Source: CAKZQX01 sp034435975
GTDB lineage: Bacteria > Chloroflexota > Chloroflexia > Chloroflexales > Chloroflexaceae
NCBI GenBank assembly: GCA_034435975.1
Contig: DAOTWD010000028.1
Location: forward strand, 1-64,000
Direction of reading: 5' to 3'
DNA: 64,000 nucleotides
The notes beneath the pieces were generated by a model that saw only the letters and a list, made by a program, of their open reading frames with translations, was not told where the DNA came from and searched no databases. The stretch's first letter is position 1. Each line of letters opens with the position of its first letter. Positions 15,957 through 24,661 of this stretch are shown here, piece after piece. Made by a program: the position numbers and the translations under genes.

Positions 15957-16571
15957 TTAACTGCCTGTCTGCGGCAATCTGACCGAGGTGGGTATATCCA
16001 TACTTTGACGTGAAACGTCGGTGATTCTTTCGATCATTCTGGTCAGCAAACCAGAGGTTTGTGTAGTTGCGGCAGGTTGCGCCGCCGATGAAACGGTATC
16101 AGTTCCACGGTTACAGTGTTGAACAAATCTGGATGAGAAGGTGCGAGCGGTGCGTATAGGCATATAACCCACACTACGTTCGAGTAGATCGGCCTGGTCA
16201 CCTGGGGATACGACTTGCGTGCGATCAATTGCCTGAAGAAACAGCAGCGCATCACGTTGATTCTCAAACATAGTGATATTGGGCACTGACTGCACCAGAG
16301 GTGTAAATACGTGCGCATACGCCTGATTCACAACCAGCGCCATATGGCCAAGATGCATGTGTTGGATAATGTGTTCTATACAGAAACGTGCCACGCAACT
16401 ATCGATCTGACCAGCCCGTCCATCCAGCAAAATCTGCGTTGGATGACCGCAATCATCAAGCATTTGCCATATATCTTGCACCAGCGCTGTGGCTGTTTCG
16501 ATTTCTATCGGGCCTTGCAGTGAAGCATACAGTGTATCTGGTGTATGTAATATGAGATGATAAGGCATCAT
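15957..16571 (-). CDS. Small protein with an N-terminal STAS/SpoIIAA-like fold
   Basis: 204 residues; AAGGAG lies just before two adjacent ATG codons (16571 and 16568). The first 125 residues look like a SpoIIAA/STAS-like alpha-beta domain: YHLILHTPDTLYASLQGPIEIETA, ILLDGRAGQID, a helix, MALVVNQAYAHVFTPLVQSV and a final helix FENQRDALLFLQ. The remaining 80 residues are Ser/Thr/Arg-rich and probably disordered. STAS-like domains act in anti-sigma antagonism or protein scaffolding. The serine normally phosphorylated could not be placed with confidence. No anti-sigma or kinase gene is adjacent. Confidence 0.5.
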   Translation of the reverse strand: MMPYHLILHTPDTLYASLQGPIEIETATALVQDIWQMLDDCGHPTQILLDGRAGQIDSCVARFCIEHIIQHMHLGHMALVVNQAYAHVFTPLVQSVPNITMFENQRDALLFLQAIDRTQVVSPGDQADLLERSVGYMPIRTARTFSSRFVQHCNRGTDTVSSAAQPAATTQTSGLLTRMIERITDVSRQSMDIPTSVRLPQTGS

Positions 16572-16929
16572 TGACTCCTTAAGGTACGTTTTTCATTCTT
16601 TAGCACAAGTACACACTGAAATAGGATGGGGTTGCACGCCGCTTCCCCATTTTCAGGGTTCTGGTAAATGCTTGTCCAACGTCAACGTGATAGATTACTG
16701 ATCGTATCGTGTGCAGTGACCGATTGGTGATGAGGCAAGAGAAAAGACTCTGACCACATTATCCAGTGAGGCGCAATTGTTCTGATAGCAGCATTGAAAA
16801 CTTCAACCTATTTTTTGATTGCAAACGTGTCCTTTACAATTATACACTGTTCCGCCGCTGCTGTCTAGAGTTTTTTAGATGAATTCCGAAAAATTCGATA
16901 TACAACTATCTCTATAATGCCCATGGTTG
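16572..16929. other. Intergenic region, nothing recognised
   Basis: No gene, RNA or repeat was recognised. It must hold the promoter of the minus-strand STAS-like gene. Confidence 0.35.
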
Positions 16930-17290
16930 CTAGCGTAGCGGGAAAAAGAAGGGTACGACGAGCATGGTTGTCACCAGCAACAAGAGTTGCAACAGGATGC
17001 CAACCCGTGCGAAGTCGGCAAAGCGATACCCACCTGGCCCCAATACCATGCATGGTGTTGACTGGCGAGGCGATCGGGGTGGCAAGGGTGGTCGAGGCTG
17101 CTACCTGCAACTGAAACGCAGTGCTGGACACCTCATAGAATGAGCAGGCGTGATGGGCTGAGGTTGGCGTTGATAACCAGACTCACCACTACGGGTAGAA
17201 AGATAGCAACGGTGCCGGTCGAACTGATGAAGGCGGATAAGAATGCCACGACGAGCATAATAATACCCATGAGCTTCAGTTCGGTCGTAC
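16930..17290 (-). pseudogene. 3' remnant of an SLC13/ArsB-type anion permease
   Basis: Read on the minus strand from about 17290, the frame gives LMGIIMLVVAFLSAFISS then TGTVAIFLPVVVSLVINANL, which is the conserved S/N-S-T-G-T-V-A-x-F-x-P core of DASS/SLC13 permeases. The frame then breaks near 17140. A second frame gives FQLQVAASTTLATPIASPVN, and a third GGYRFADFARVGILL ending at a TAG at 16930. Together these are the last three membrane helices of such a permease, broken by at least two frameshifts and lacking the whole N-terminal part. The upstream side is replaced by simple repeats. Divalent anion/sodium transport would have been the original role. Confidence 0.75.
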
Positions 17291-17324
17291 CTGAGTTATG
17301 CTGCTCGGTATTGCTCCTGATTGT

Positions 17325-17530
17325 TCGTCATTGCCACGCCGCAATGCCCGCATTATCCGCATTGTTCGCAATACCCGCAATGCCCGCCATTGCTCTGCAA
17401 CGACCATACGTGATCATGGCGTTTGTTGCCTGCGAATGCATGGCAATGCGGGCGACCATAAGGGTCGCCCCGGCGATCATGGTTGCGTATTGTTCCGCGT
17501 TGCCCGCATTACCCGCATTGTGCGCATTGC
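17325..17530. repeat. Degenerate cccgcattg repeats and a perfect hairpin
   Basis: Short units related to cccgcattg/cccgcaatg recur about a dozen times in both orientations. In the middle, gggcgacc (from 17450) pairs perfectly with ggtcgccc across a five-base loop. This block replaces the 5' part of the broken permease. No coding sequence is credible here. Confidence 0.65.
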
Positions 17531-17641
17531 CGGGCTGTGGGTCAGAGTAGTACAGGGTGCGATGGTGTCCAGGATCGCCATGTATCTGTCATAAATGACG
17601 TACGCAGTCACGTGAACACCGCGTCTTTTGCGCCTGCGGCC

Positions 17642-17673
17642 GCGTTGAAGCGTTGAAGCGTTGAAGTGTTGAA
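17642..17673. repeat. 8-bp tandem repeat, four copies
   Basis: gcgttgaa is repeated three times exactly, followed by gtgttgaa. A simple slippage repeat about 60 bases upstream of the nadA promoter. Confidence 0.9.
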
Positions 17674-17733
17674 GAACCGCTCTGCTGAAGGCGAAAAGGC
17701 TATCTGACCATACTACCGCGTACCTTCTGTCAC

Positions 17734-17762
17734 TTGACACGCCTGCGAACCCGATCTATACT
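17734..17762 (+). promoter_or_regulatory. Consensus sigma-70 promoter of the nadABC cluster
   Basis: TTGACA (17734-17739), a 17-base spacer and TATACT (17757-17762). Transcription should begin near 17769, inside the first operator-like palindrome. Confidence 0.8.
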
Positions 17763-17766
17763 GTTG

Positions 17767-17781
17767 TTAGTGTGACACTTA
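17767..17781. promoter_or_regulatory. Operator-like palindrome 1 upstream of nadA
   Basis: TTAGTGTgACACTTA is an odd palindrome that overlaps the expected transcription start. Its half-site TTAGTGT is shared with the longer palindrome at 17877, so both are probably bound by the same NAD-biosynthesis repressor (NrtR or NiaR type). The regulator gene is not in the window. Confidence 0.65.
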
Positions 17782-17876
17782 CAATAATATACCCTGGCTG
17801 CAAGGCCTTTTTTCATGTCGCCACGTAATGCTAGAACTACACTTTGGATCGGCCGTCAGGCCCTTTTTTATCGCCT

Positions 17877-17905
17877 GTTATTAGTGTTAATATGACACTA
17901 ATAAC
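17877..17905. promoter_or_regulatory. Operator-like palindrome 2 upstream of nadA
   Basis: GTTATTAGTGT (17877-17887) and ACACTAATAAC (17895-17905) are perfect inverted 11-mers with a seven-base centre, 43 bases before the nadA start. The half-site agrees with palindrome 1, 110 bases upstream. Two sites could allow cooperative binding or looping. Short GGCC...GGCC plus T-run elements follow palindrome 1 and precede palindrome 2 (near 17801 and 17851). Confidence 0.75.
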
Positions 17906-17948
17906 AAAGGATTAACCCGGTTATGAATTGTTTATGAGGAGATTAAGC

Positions 17949-18920
17949 ATGACTCTGCGATTGACGCATACCGAGTTGGAAGATGCCGCCGAGCTGGTGG
18001 CCGAAATCCAACGTCTGAAGCAACAGCGCAACGCGGTCATCCTGGCACACAACTACCAGTATGGCGAGATCCAGGATATTGCCGACTTTGTGGGTGACTC
18101 GCTGGGCCTCTCCCAGGCCGCTGCCCACACTGACGCCGAGGTCATTGTGTTTTGCGGGGTTCACTTCATGGCCGAGACGGCCGCCATCCTTTGCCCAGAC
18201 AAAACCGTGTTGCTGCCGGATCTCCAGGCCGGTTGTTCGCTGGCGGATACCATCACGGGCGAACAGTTGCGGGCATGGAAGGCCGAGCATCCTGGTGCAG
18301 TTGTTGTATCTTATGTCAATACCACGGCCGAGGTCAAGGCCGAGAGCGACTACTGCTGCACCTCGGGCAACGCACGCCGCGTGATTGACGCGATTCCCGC
18401 CGATCGCGAGATCCTGTTTCTGCCCGACATGTTCCTGGGCAGCTACTTGCGTCAGATTACCGGACGACCACTGCACATCTGGGCTGGTGAGTGCCACGTA
18501 CATGCGGGCATCAAGCCAGAGATGGTTAAGGCAATGCACCGGGCCCATCCCGATGCCGATTTTATGGTGCATCCTGAATGCGGTTGCGTCAGCTCCTACA
18601 TGCATTTCCTGGCTCGTGGGCGTGTCTGTGACAAAAACACGTACATTCTCTCGACCGAGGGCATGATCCAGCATGCGCGCCAGAGCCAGGCTTCGCAGTT
18701 TGTGGTGGCGACTGAAATCGGTGTGCTGCACCGAATGCGCCGGGCCAACCCGGAGAAGGAGTTTATGCCGATCAGTGATGCGGCGGTCTGCCGCTATATG
18801 AAAATGACGACGCTCGATAAAGTTCACCACGCATTGCAGGCAATGCAGTATCCCATTACTGTGCCTGCCGATGTGGCCGAACGAGCCCGTGGTGCAATTG
18901 AGCGCATGATCGCGCTGTGA
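17949..18920 (+). CDS. nadA: Quinolinate synthase A
   Basis: 323 residues from the ATG at 17949, with GAGGAG seven bases upstream. It condenses iminoaspartate with dihydroxyacetone phosphate to give quinolinate, the second step of NAD synthesis from aspartate. Landmarks: ILAHNYQYGEIQDIADFVGDSLGLS, VFCGVHFMAETAAIL, SYVNTTAEVKAESDYCCTSGNA, and MVHPECGCVSSYM. The three Cys that bind the catalytic [4Fe-4S] cluster should lie in VFCGVHFM, MVHPECGC and the C-terminal region. The next two genes, nadB and nadC, supply its substrate and use its product. It is controlled by the promoter and palindromes just upstream. Confidence 0.96.
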   Translation: MTLRLTHTELEDAAELVAEIQRLKQQRNAVILAHNYQYGEIQDIADFVGDSLGLSQAAAHTDAEVIVFCGVHFMAETAAILCPDKTVLLPDLQAGCSLADTITGEQLRAWKAEHPGAVVVSYVNTTAEVKAESDYCCTSGNARRVIDAIPADREILFLPDMFLGSYLRQITGRPLHIWAGECHVHAGIKPEMVKAMHRAHPDADFMVHPECGCVSSYMHFLARGRVCDKNTYILSTEGMIQHARQSQASQFVVATEIGVLHRMRRANPEKEFMPISDAAVCRYMKMTTLDKVHHALQAMQYPITVPADVAERARGAIERMIAL

Positions 18921-19154
18921 GTGGTGAGACGACGAGGCGCGATTTTAACGCAAAGGCGCAGAGGGGCAGAGACGCAAAGATCTTGTTTGTACCGTACCAA
19001 CCAGGCGGGGATGCGGGGATGCTCCTACCATCCGCATGTCTCTGCGGCTTTGCGTTCAACCAGCAGCCGTGACGTGTGCGACGAGGCGGGGAGGCACCGC
19101 TTCACTCGCAGCCTGTAACCTGTAATCTGATAACCTATCAGAAAGCGATATGAC

Positions 19155-20888
19155 ATGTATCTAACAGTGAACCATAGATCGGAACAAAACCCTATTCCAC
19201 GCTATGTTGTAGCAACACTGCCACCATATACTCAACCACACACCAGCGACGTGCTGATTGTGGGCGGTGGGGCAGCCGGTTTAGCGGCGGCGCTGTATGC
19301 CGCCGCGCATGGGGCTGATGTGACGCTGCTAGCCCGCGATACGCTGACAACCAGCAATTCGTCCTGGGCCCAGGGCGGGATCGCCGCTGCACTGGATGCG
19401 AATGACTCGCCAGCGTTGCATGTGGAGGATACGCTGATCGCCGGAGCTGGTTTGTCCGATCCTGTAGCGGTGGCGGTGCTGACCCAGGAGGCCCCGGCCC
19501 TACTGCACGAACTGGTGCTGGCGGGTGTGCCTTTCGATCGTACTGCCAATATGTTTGCGCTAGGACTGGAGGGCGGTCACTCGCGGCGACGGATTGCGCA
19601 TGTGGGTGATGCAACCGGCTGGGCACTGACACGGGCGTTGATTGAACACGCCCAACAGCATTCCTGTATCCGTATCTGCGAGGGCTATCAGGCGGTTGAT
19701 CTGCTCGATGCGGATGGGCGCTGCACGGGCGTGCTGGCACGGGATGCCGCTGGCGAGTGGCACACGTTTACCGCCAGCGCGACTATTCTGGCGACGGGTG
19801 GCGCGGCTGCCCTGTATGGCCTGACCAGCAATCAACCAGGAGCACTGGGCGAGGGAATCGCCCTGGCCTATCGCGCTGGCGCGGAAGTCGCCGATATGGA
19901 GTTTGTGCAGTTCCACCCCACGGTTATGCGTACCAGCAGCGGCCAAGGCTTTCTGATCAGTGAAGCTGCACGAGGCGAGGGCGGGCGGTTGCTTACACCC
20001 AGTGGTCGTCGCTTTATGCCCGACTATGATCCACGTGCCGAACTTGCGCCCCGCGATGTGGTGTCCCGGGGGATTTTTGCGGCGATGCAGCAGGAAGGTG
20101 CCGATCACGTACTGCTGGATCTGACCCACCTGTCGTCAGCCTACTTGCAGCAGCGTTTCCCCACCGTTTTCACCCGCTGCCGTGCCGAGGGTTTTAATCC
20201 GGCTAGCGAGCCGATTCCAGTCGCGCCCGCCGCGCATTATCTGATGGGTGGTATTCGCACCGATCTGCAAGGCCGTACGAACGTTCCTGGCCTGTATGCC
20301 GCTGGCGAGTGTGCCTGCACTGGCATCCACGGGGCGAATCGTCTGGCGAGTAACTCGCTGCTGGAATGTCTGGTCTTTGGACGCCGAGCGGTGACAGCAG
20401 CGCTGGCGCAACGGATAACCGTGCAGCAGACAGTATTTCATGGCCAGCGATTGGCACTTAGTCATGGGCAGCGAACCATTGACGACCAGCTGCCAGTAGT
20501 CACCCGACAATCGGCAGTGGACAGCGGTCAACAACTGGCCGACCTGACCTGGATTATGCGGACGCATGCCAGTCTGTTGCGCTCGGCTCATAGCCTCAGC
20601 CTGGCACTGGACGAACTGGTGGACTACCCACTCCAGGTGAGCAGCACCAGTGCAGCAGCGATTACGCTGGCAAATGCGGCCCTGTGTGCCCGGTTGATTA
20701 TCACCTCTGCCCGGTTGCGCACTGAGAGTCGCGGTGCCCATTTTCGCACTGACTACCCCACCACAGAGGCTGCCTGGCGCGTGCATATCATCCAGCAGCG
20801 TGCACAACAGCCCTATACGGTAGCGACGGTAGCCCCGACTGCGCTGGAACCGGGCTTACACACCGAGATAGACAGGTGCTATATCTAA
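19155..20888 (+). CDS. nadB: L-aspartate oxidase
   Basis: 577 residues. It oxidises L-aspartate to iminoaspartate for NadA. The FAD-binding start DVLIVGGGAAGLAAALYAA follows an N-terminal extension of about 30 residues. Other family landmarks are SNSSWAQGGIAAAL, EGGHSRRRIAHVGDATG, FVQFHPTVM, LISEAARGEGG, PRDVVSRGIF and GECACTGIHGANRLASNSLLECLVFG, all in the order of fumarate-reductase/aspartate-oxidase flavoproteins. The EGGHSRRRI segment and the nad context distinguish it from SdhA/FrdA. The 234 bases after nadA hold a run of acgcaaaggcgcagag-type repeats but no terminator was seen, so it may be co-transcribed with nadA. The start at 19155 has a weak ribosome site. Confidence 0.95.
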   Translation: MYLTVNHRSEQNPIPRYVVATLPPYTQPHTSDVLIVGGGAAGLAAALYAAAHGADVTLLARDTLTTSNSSWAQGGIAAALDANDSPALHVEDTLIAGAGLSDPVAVAVLTQEAPALLHELVLAGVPFDRTANMFALGLEGGHSRRRIAHVGDATGWALTRALIEHAQQHSCIRICEGYQAVDLLDADGRCTGVLARDAAGEWHTFTASATILATGGAAALYGLTSNQPGALGEGIALAYRAGAEVADMEFVQFHPTVMRTSSGQGFLISEAARGEGGRLLTPSGRRFMPDYDPRAELAPRDVVSRGIFAAMQQEGADHVLLDLTHLSSAYLQQRFPTVFTRCRAEGFNPASEPIPVAPAAHYLMGGIRTDLQGRTNVPGLYAAGECACTGIHGANRLASNSLLECLVFGRRAVTAALAQRITVQQTVFHGQRLALSHGQRTIDDQLPVVTRQSAVDSGQQLADLTWIMRTHASLLRSAHSLSLALDELVDYPLQVSSTSAAAITLANAALCARLIITSARLRTESRGAHFRTDYPTTEAAWRVHIIQQRAQQPYTVATVAPTALEPGLHTEIDRCYI

Positions 20889-20986
20889 TCTAGCAATATT
20901 CCATGATATGATATGACCTCTCGCATTGGACGGAGCGCTATCCAGGCTCAAGCCAGGCCTCTCATAGAAAGGAACATAACATATAG

Positions 20987-21841
20987 ATGGAACTGCCACA
21001 GGAAGCTGTTCAGACAATAATCGCCAATGCCCTGCGCGAAGATCTGGGCACTGGCGACCTGACCTCGCATGTGTTCATTCCACACACAGCCCGGGCTACA
21101 GCGCACGTCGTTCTGCGTGAGGCAGGAGTGGTCGCCGGTCTGCCAGTATTGACTGCAGTCTTTCACCAGGTCGATCCGACGCTTCAGGTACTGACGGAGG
21201 CGACCGATGGTGATCGATTGCCCGCCGGTGCAGTGCTGGCGCGGGTAGAAGGTGCGGCATGGAGCATTCTGACTGGCGAGCGGGTGGCGCTCAACTTCAT
21301 TCAGCGCCTGAGCGGAATTGCCACCATGACCGCGCAGTATGTAGCAGCTATTGGCAATTGCCCAACGCGCATTCTGGATACGCGCAAGACTACGCCCGGC
21401 CTGCGCCTGCTCGAAAAGTATGCCGTGCGCATTGGAGGTGGGGTCAATCATCGCTTTGGTCTCTACGATGCGGTGATGCTCAAGGATAACCACCTGGCAG
21501 TGCTGGCGACGCATGGAATCGACCTGAAGCAGGCATTGTGCCAGGCACGGGCGGCGCTTGGCCCGCTGGTGAGCATCGAAGTCGAAGTCGAAACTGTTGA
21601 GCAGGCGTTGCTGGCGGCTGATGCTGGCGCGGATGTGATCCTGCTCGACAACATGACCCCGGAAGCGATGCGGGTAGTGGTTGAGCGTGTCGGTGGACGG
21701 GTGCTCCTGGAAGCATCGGGTGGCATAACTCTTGCGACAATTCGCCGTGTAGCCGAAACAGGAGTGGACTATATTTCGGTCGGGGCACTCACTCATTCGG
21801 CGCGAGCGCTGGATATAGGCCTGGATTTTGTTGTCAGGTAA
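20987..21841 (+). CDS. nadC: Nicotinate-nucleotide pyrophosphorylase (quinolinate phosphoribosyltransferase)
   Basis: 284 residues, the normal family length. It makes nicotinate mononucleotide from quinolinate and PRPP with loss of CO2, completing the de novo route begun by nadA and nadB. Seen: REDLGTGDLTS, VALNFIQRLSGIATMTAQYV, ILDTRKTTPGLRLLEKYAVRIGGGVNHRFGLYDAVMLKDNH (substrate-binding basic residues), VEVETVEQAL, ILLDNMTPE and LEASGGITLATI. It starts 98 bases after nadB and ends the cluster. No gene follows on this strand for almost 700 bases. Confidence 0.96.
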   Translation: MELPQEAVQTIIANALREDLGTGDLTSHVFIPHTARATAHVVLREAGVVAGLPVLTAVFHQVDPTLQVLTEATDGDRLPAGAVLARVEGAAWSILTGERVALNFIQRLSGIATMTAQYVAAIGNCPTRILDTRKTTPGLRLLEKYAVRIGGGVNHRFGLYDAVMLKDNHLAVLATHGIDLKQALCQARAALGPLVSIEVEVETVEQALLAADAGADVILLDNMTPEAMRVVVERVGGRVLLEASGGITLATIRRVAETGVDYISVGALTHSARALDIGLDFVVR

Positions 21842-22037
21842 AGTGGTCGTCAAATTGCACACGGTACGTGGTCGCTTGAAAACACGGTTCTTTAGTCTTT
21901 TACGCAGGATTACTGATGATGGAAGTAGCATGAGAACAGTCTATTGGTACGTGAAAGATACCTTTGACAATTGCATTGGTAAACAGCAGACGTGACTGGT
22001 AGCCAAAACCCCTGGATTACCGCGTACACCCAATCAT

Positions 22038-22066
22038 TTGACAACCTCATTCGAGTAACATACAAT
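22038..22066 (+). promoter_or_regulatory. Consensus sigma-70 promoter upstream of the glgE leader
   Basis: TTGACA (22038-22043), a 17-base spacer and TACAAT (22061-22066). A transcript would start near 22073, leaving a leader of about 458 bases before glgE. The interval 21842-22530 otherwise has no gene. Confidence 0.75.
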
Positions 22067-22112
22067 CGAGAGTGGATAGTACGCTTAATCTGGTCGCGTT
22101 TCTCCAGTTAAT

Positions 22113-22157
22113 ACGAAGTCACATACCATAACTGATCGCGTGACTTCGTGTCTTTTT
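22113..22157 (+). terminator. Terminator-like hairpin in the glgE leader
   Basis: ACGAAGTCAC (22113-22122) pairs perfectly with GTGACTTCGT (22140-22149), a ten-base stem with a 17-base loop, followed by gtcTTTTT. It lies only about 40 bases after the predicted start of the promoter at 22038. It could end a small RNA of about 85 bases or act as an attenuator for glgE. It could instead be the terminator of nadABC. Confidence 0.6.
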
Positions 22158-22187
22158 GGTTAGCTCATATTCTCAAAAGCTGGTTGA

Positions 22188-22440
22188 AAAAGAGGAGGAT
22201 GCGGAGCTTTGTCCGCGCATAGTTTGCTACCTACCGTGTGGCGGCGAGCAACATGAAGTCTTTGGCGGGCTGTACGCTGCAAACCTCCTCTTTTGAGTAC
22301 TAAGCTTCATCTCGGCCAGGGTGCGGGGCCGCAGGCACCTATGCCCATTCCCGGTGGTTTTGGAGAGACGAAGCCGCGCTGAGCCTTTCTACCCAGGGGA
22401 GGTCTCGTGGTAGTATTAGACAGTCTCTCAGATCGTATGT
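22188..22440 (+). ncRNA. Candidate structured leader RNA before glgE (class unknown)
   Basis: AAAAGAGGAGG (22188-22198) pairs perfectly with CCTCCTCTTTT (22284-22294), enclosing about 85 bases that contain a GCGGA/TCCGC hairpin and other short pairings. A second set follows at about 22300-22420: GGTGC/GCACC around ggggccgcag, CTACC/GGTAG around caggggaggtctcgt, and GCTTC/GAAGC closing part of it. The order and purine-rich single-stranded parts look like a multi-stem regulatory RNA. I compared it by eye with the common riboswitch consensus cores (SAM, cobalamin, TPP, c-di-GMP, c-di-AMP, guanidine-I, ZTP) and it fits none. Covariation in relatives would be the test. Confidence 0.4.
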
Positions 22441-22530
22441 CCTGAAATTAGAAATATGATTACCTCACACGCCAGGTTGCTGGAGCAAATTACCAGATGT
22501 TAAGAACGTATACTCAAGGAATCCTGCTGT

Positions 22531-24498
22531 ATGTCGAAGGAGACAATCACTGTGCATCTGCAAGAAGGTCGGCGCAGAGTTATCATTGATAAAGTTTCGC
22601 CTGAGATCGACTGTGGTCGCTTTGCAATCAAACGTACTGTTGGTGAGCAGGTTGTGGTTGAGGCGGATGCCTTTACTGATGGGCATGACGCGATGTCCCT
22701 GGTACTCTTATATCGCAAGCAAGACGTGACCGAGTGGTCAGAGACCCCTATGGAGTTTCTGGGAAACGACCGCTGGCGGGGTGTGTTTGTGGTGACAGAA
22801 ATGGGGTATTACTGTTACACGGTATGTGGATGGGTGGATCATTTCAAGTCATGGGCACGTGACTTGAAGAAACGGGTGGATGCTGGTCAGGATGTCACGC
22901 TGGAACTAGTGATCGGTGCCCAATATGTGGAAGCTGCGGTGCCGCATGCTACGGGTGCGGATGCAGACGCACTGACCGCCGCTGCGGCCACATTGCGCGC
23001 TGGCGGGGATGCAGCGATTCACCAGGGGTTGGCTCCCGAACTGGCAGATTTGATGTATCGCTACGCGGAACGGCGCTATGCGACGGTCTACGATCGCGAA
23101 TTGCCCCTGTTCGTTGATCGCGAGCGGGCACGCTTTAGTGCATGGTACGAGCTCTTTCCACGTTCCTGTTCGCCTGTGCCGGGACAGCATGGCACCTTGC
23201 GCGATTGTGTGGCGCGTCTGCCCTATGTTGCCGAGATGGGCTTTGATGTCCTGTATCTGCCGCCGATTCATCCCATCGGGCGCGTTAAACGCAAGGGCAA
23301 GAACAACAGTGTGGTGGCCGGGCCGGATGATGTCGGCAGTTGCTGGGCAATCGGCGCTGAAGAGGGTGGACACAAGGCGATCCACCCGCAACTGGGAACG
23401 CTAGACGACTTCAAATTCCTCGTGGCGAAGGCCCGCGAGTATGGAATCGATATTGCCCTGGATATTGCTTTTCAGTGTGCTCCGGATCACCCTTATGTCA
23501 AAGAACACCCGGAATGGTTTATCTGGCGACCGGACGGCACGGTGCAGTATGCCGAGAATCCGCCTAAGAAATACGAGGATATTTACCCGCTCAACTTTGA
23601 AAGTGAAAACTGGCAAGGTCTCTGGGAAGAACTCAAGAGTGTGATGGATTACTGGATCGAGCAGGGCGTCACGATCTTCCGCGTGGATAATCCGCACACC
23701 AAGGCGTTTCGCTTCTGGGAATGGGCAATTAGTGATATCAAGCACCGGCATCCCGACATCATTTTTCTCTCCGAAGCATTCACCCGCCCGAAAATCATGT
23801 ATAACCTGGCAAAACTCGGCTTTACCCAATCATATACCTACTTTGCCTGGCGGAATTCCAAGTGGGAATTGACCCAATATATGACTGAGTTGACGCAGAG
23901 CGAAGTGCATCAGTATTTTCGTCCTAATTTTTGGCCCAACACACCGGATATATTGACCGAGCCAATGCAGAAGTATGGTCGCCCGATGTTTATGGCACGA
24001 CTGGTGCTAGCTGCCACGTTGGTGGCCTGCTATGGCATCTATGGGCCAGCGTTTGAACTGGTCGAAAACCGCCCGGCTATCCCTGGGAAAGAGGAATATC
24101 TCGATTCCGAGAAATATGAGATTAAAAACTGGGATCTAGATCATCCCAACAGCCTGAAAGGGTTGATTACGCTGGTCAATCATGCTCGGCGCACCAATCC
24201 AGCTTTGCAACGCAACGATGGCCTGCGGTTTCACTTTGTGGATAACGATCAGTTGATCGCTTATACCAAAGCTACCGATGATCTCAGCAATATTGTTCTG
24301 GTGATCGTCAATCTTGATCCTACCTGGACACAGTCTGGATGGGTGGGATTGCCTTTGCACGAACTGGGACTGAACCCCAACGAAGGGTTTGAAGTTCACG
24401 ATATGTTGAGTGGAGCTCGCTATCTCTGGCATGGTTCTCACAACTATGTCGAGTTACATCCGCACATCCTGCCGGCGCATATCTTTCGCATTCGGTAG
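22531..24498 (+). CDS. glgE: Alpha-1,4-glucan:maltose-1-phosphate maltosyltransferase
   Basis: 655 residues, normal for the family. It transfers maltosyl units from maltose-1-phosphate to growing alpha-1,4-glucan (GH13 subfamily 3). Seen: an N-terminal beta domain (1-120), FSAWYELFPRS, YLPPIHPIGRVKRKGKNN, the nucleophile region VTIFRVDNPHTKAFRFWEW, the acid FLSEAFTRPK, and RPNFWPNTPDIL, which is characteristic of GlgE rather than of hydrolytic amylases. The gene that makes maltose-1-phosphate (TreS-maltokinase) and a branching enzyme follow on the same strand, so the complete GlgE route is encoded together. The long structured leader suggests regulation before translation. Confidence 0.95.
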   Translation: MSKETITVHLQEGRRRVIIDKVSPEIDCGRFAIKRTVGEQVVVEADAFTDGHDAMSLVLLYRKQDVTEWSETPMEFLGNDRWRGVFVVTEMGYYCYTVCGWVDHFKSWARDLKKRVDAGQDVTLELVIGAQYVEAAVPHATGADADALTAAAATLRAGGDAAIHQGLAPELADLMYRYAERRYATVYDRELPLFVDRERARFSAWYELFPRSCSPVPGQHGTLRDCVARLPYVAEMGFDVLYLPPIHPIGRVKRKGKNNSVVAGPDDVGSCWAIGAEEGGHKAIHPQLGTLDDFKFLVAKAREYGIDIALDIAFQCAPDHPYVKEHPEWFIWRPDGTVQYAENPPKKYEDIYPLNFESENWQGLWEELKSVMDYWIEQGVTIFRVDNPHTKAFRFWEWAISDIKHRHPDIIFLSEAFTRPKIMYNLAKLGFTQSYTYFAWRNSKWELTQYMTELTQSEVHQYFRPNFWPNTPDILTEPMQKYGRPMFMARLVLAATLVACYGIYGPAFELVENRPAIPGKEEYLDSEKYEIKNWDLDHPNSLKGLITLVNHARRTNPALQRNDGLRFHFVDNDQLIAYTKATDDLSNIVLVIVNLDPTWTQSGWVGLPLHELGLNPNEGFEVHDMLSGARYLWHGSHNYVELHPHILPAHIFRIR

Positions 24499-24661
24499 CA
24501 TATAAGCAGGCGCATAGGTAATGGCACCAGGCGTTACATACTGCCGCAACGATGACGCTGACTACTGAATCTCTATAGTAGGGTACAGTATGTTCAACAG
24601 GCTTCGTGGTAGGAGTTATAGTGTATGCAATCGCAGTCTGAATTGAGGTTATCCGTTAGTT

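Noticed and set aside
17943..18830. Minus-strand frame of 295 residues
   Set aside because: Antisense shadow of nadA.
20948..21931. Long minus-strand frame of 327 residues
   Set aside because: It is antisense to nadC, whose motifs are complete, and its own translation has no family features.
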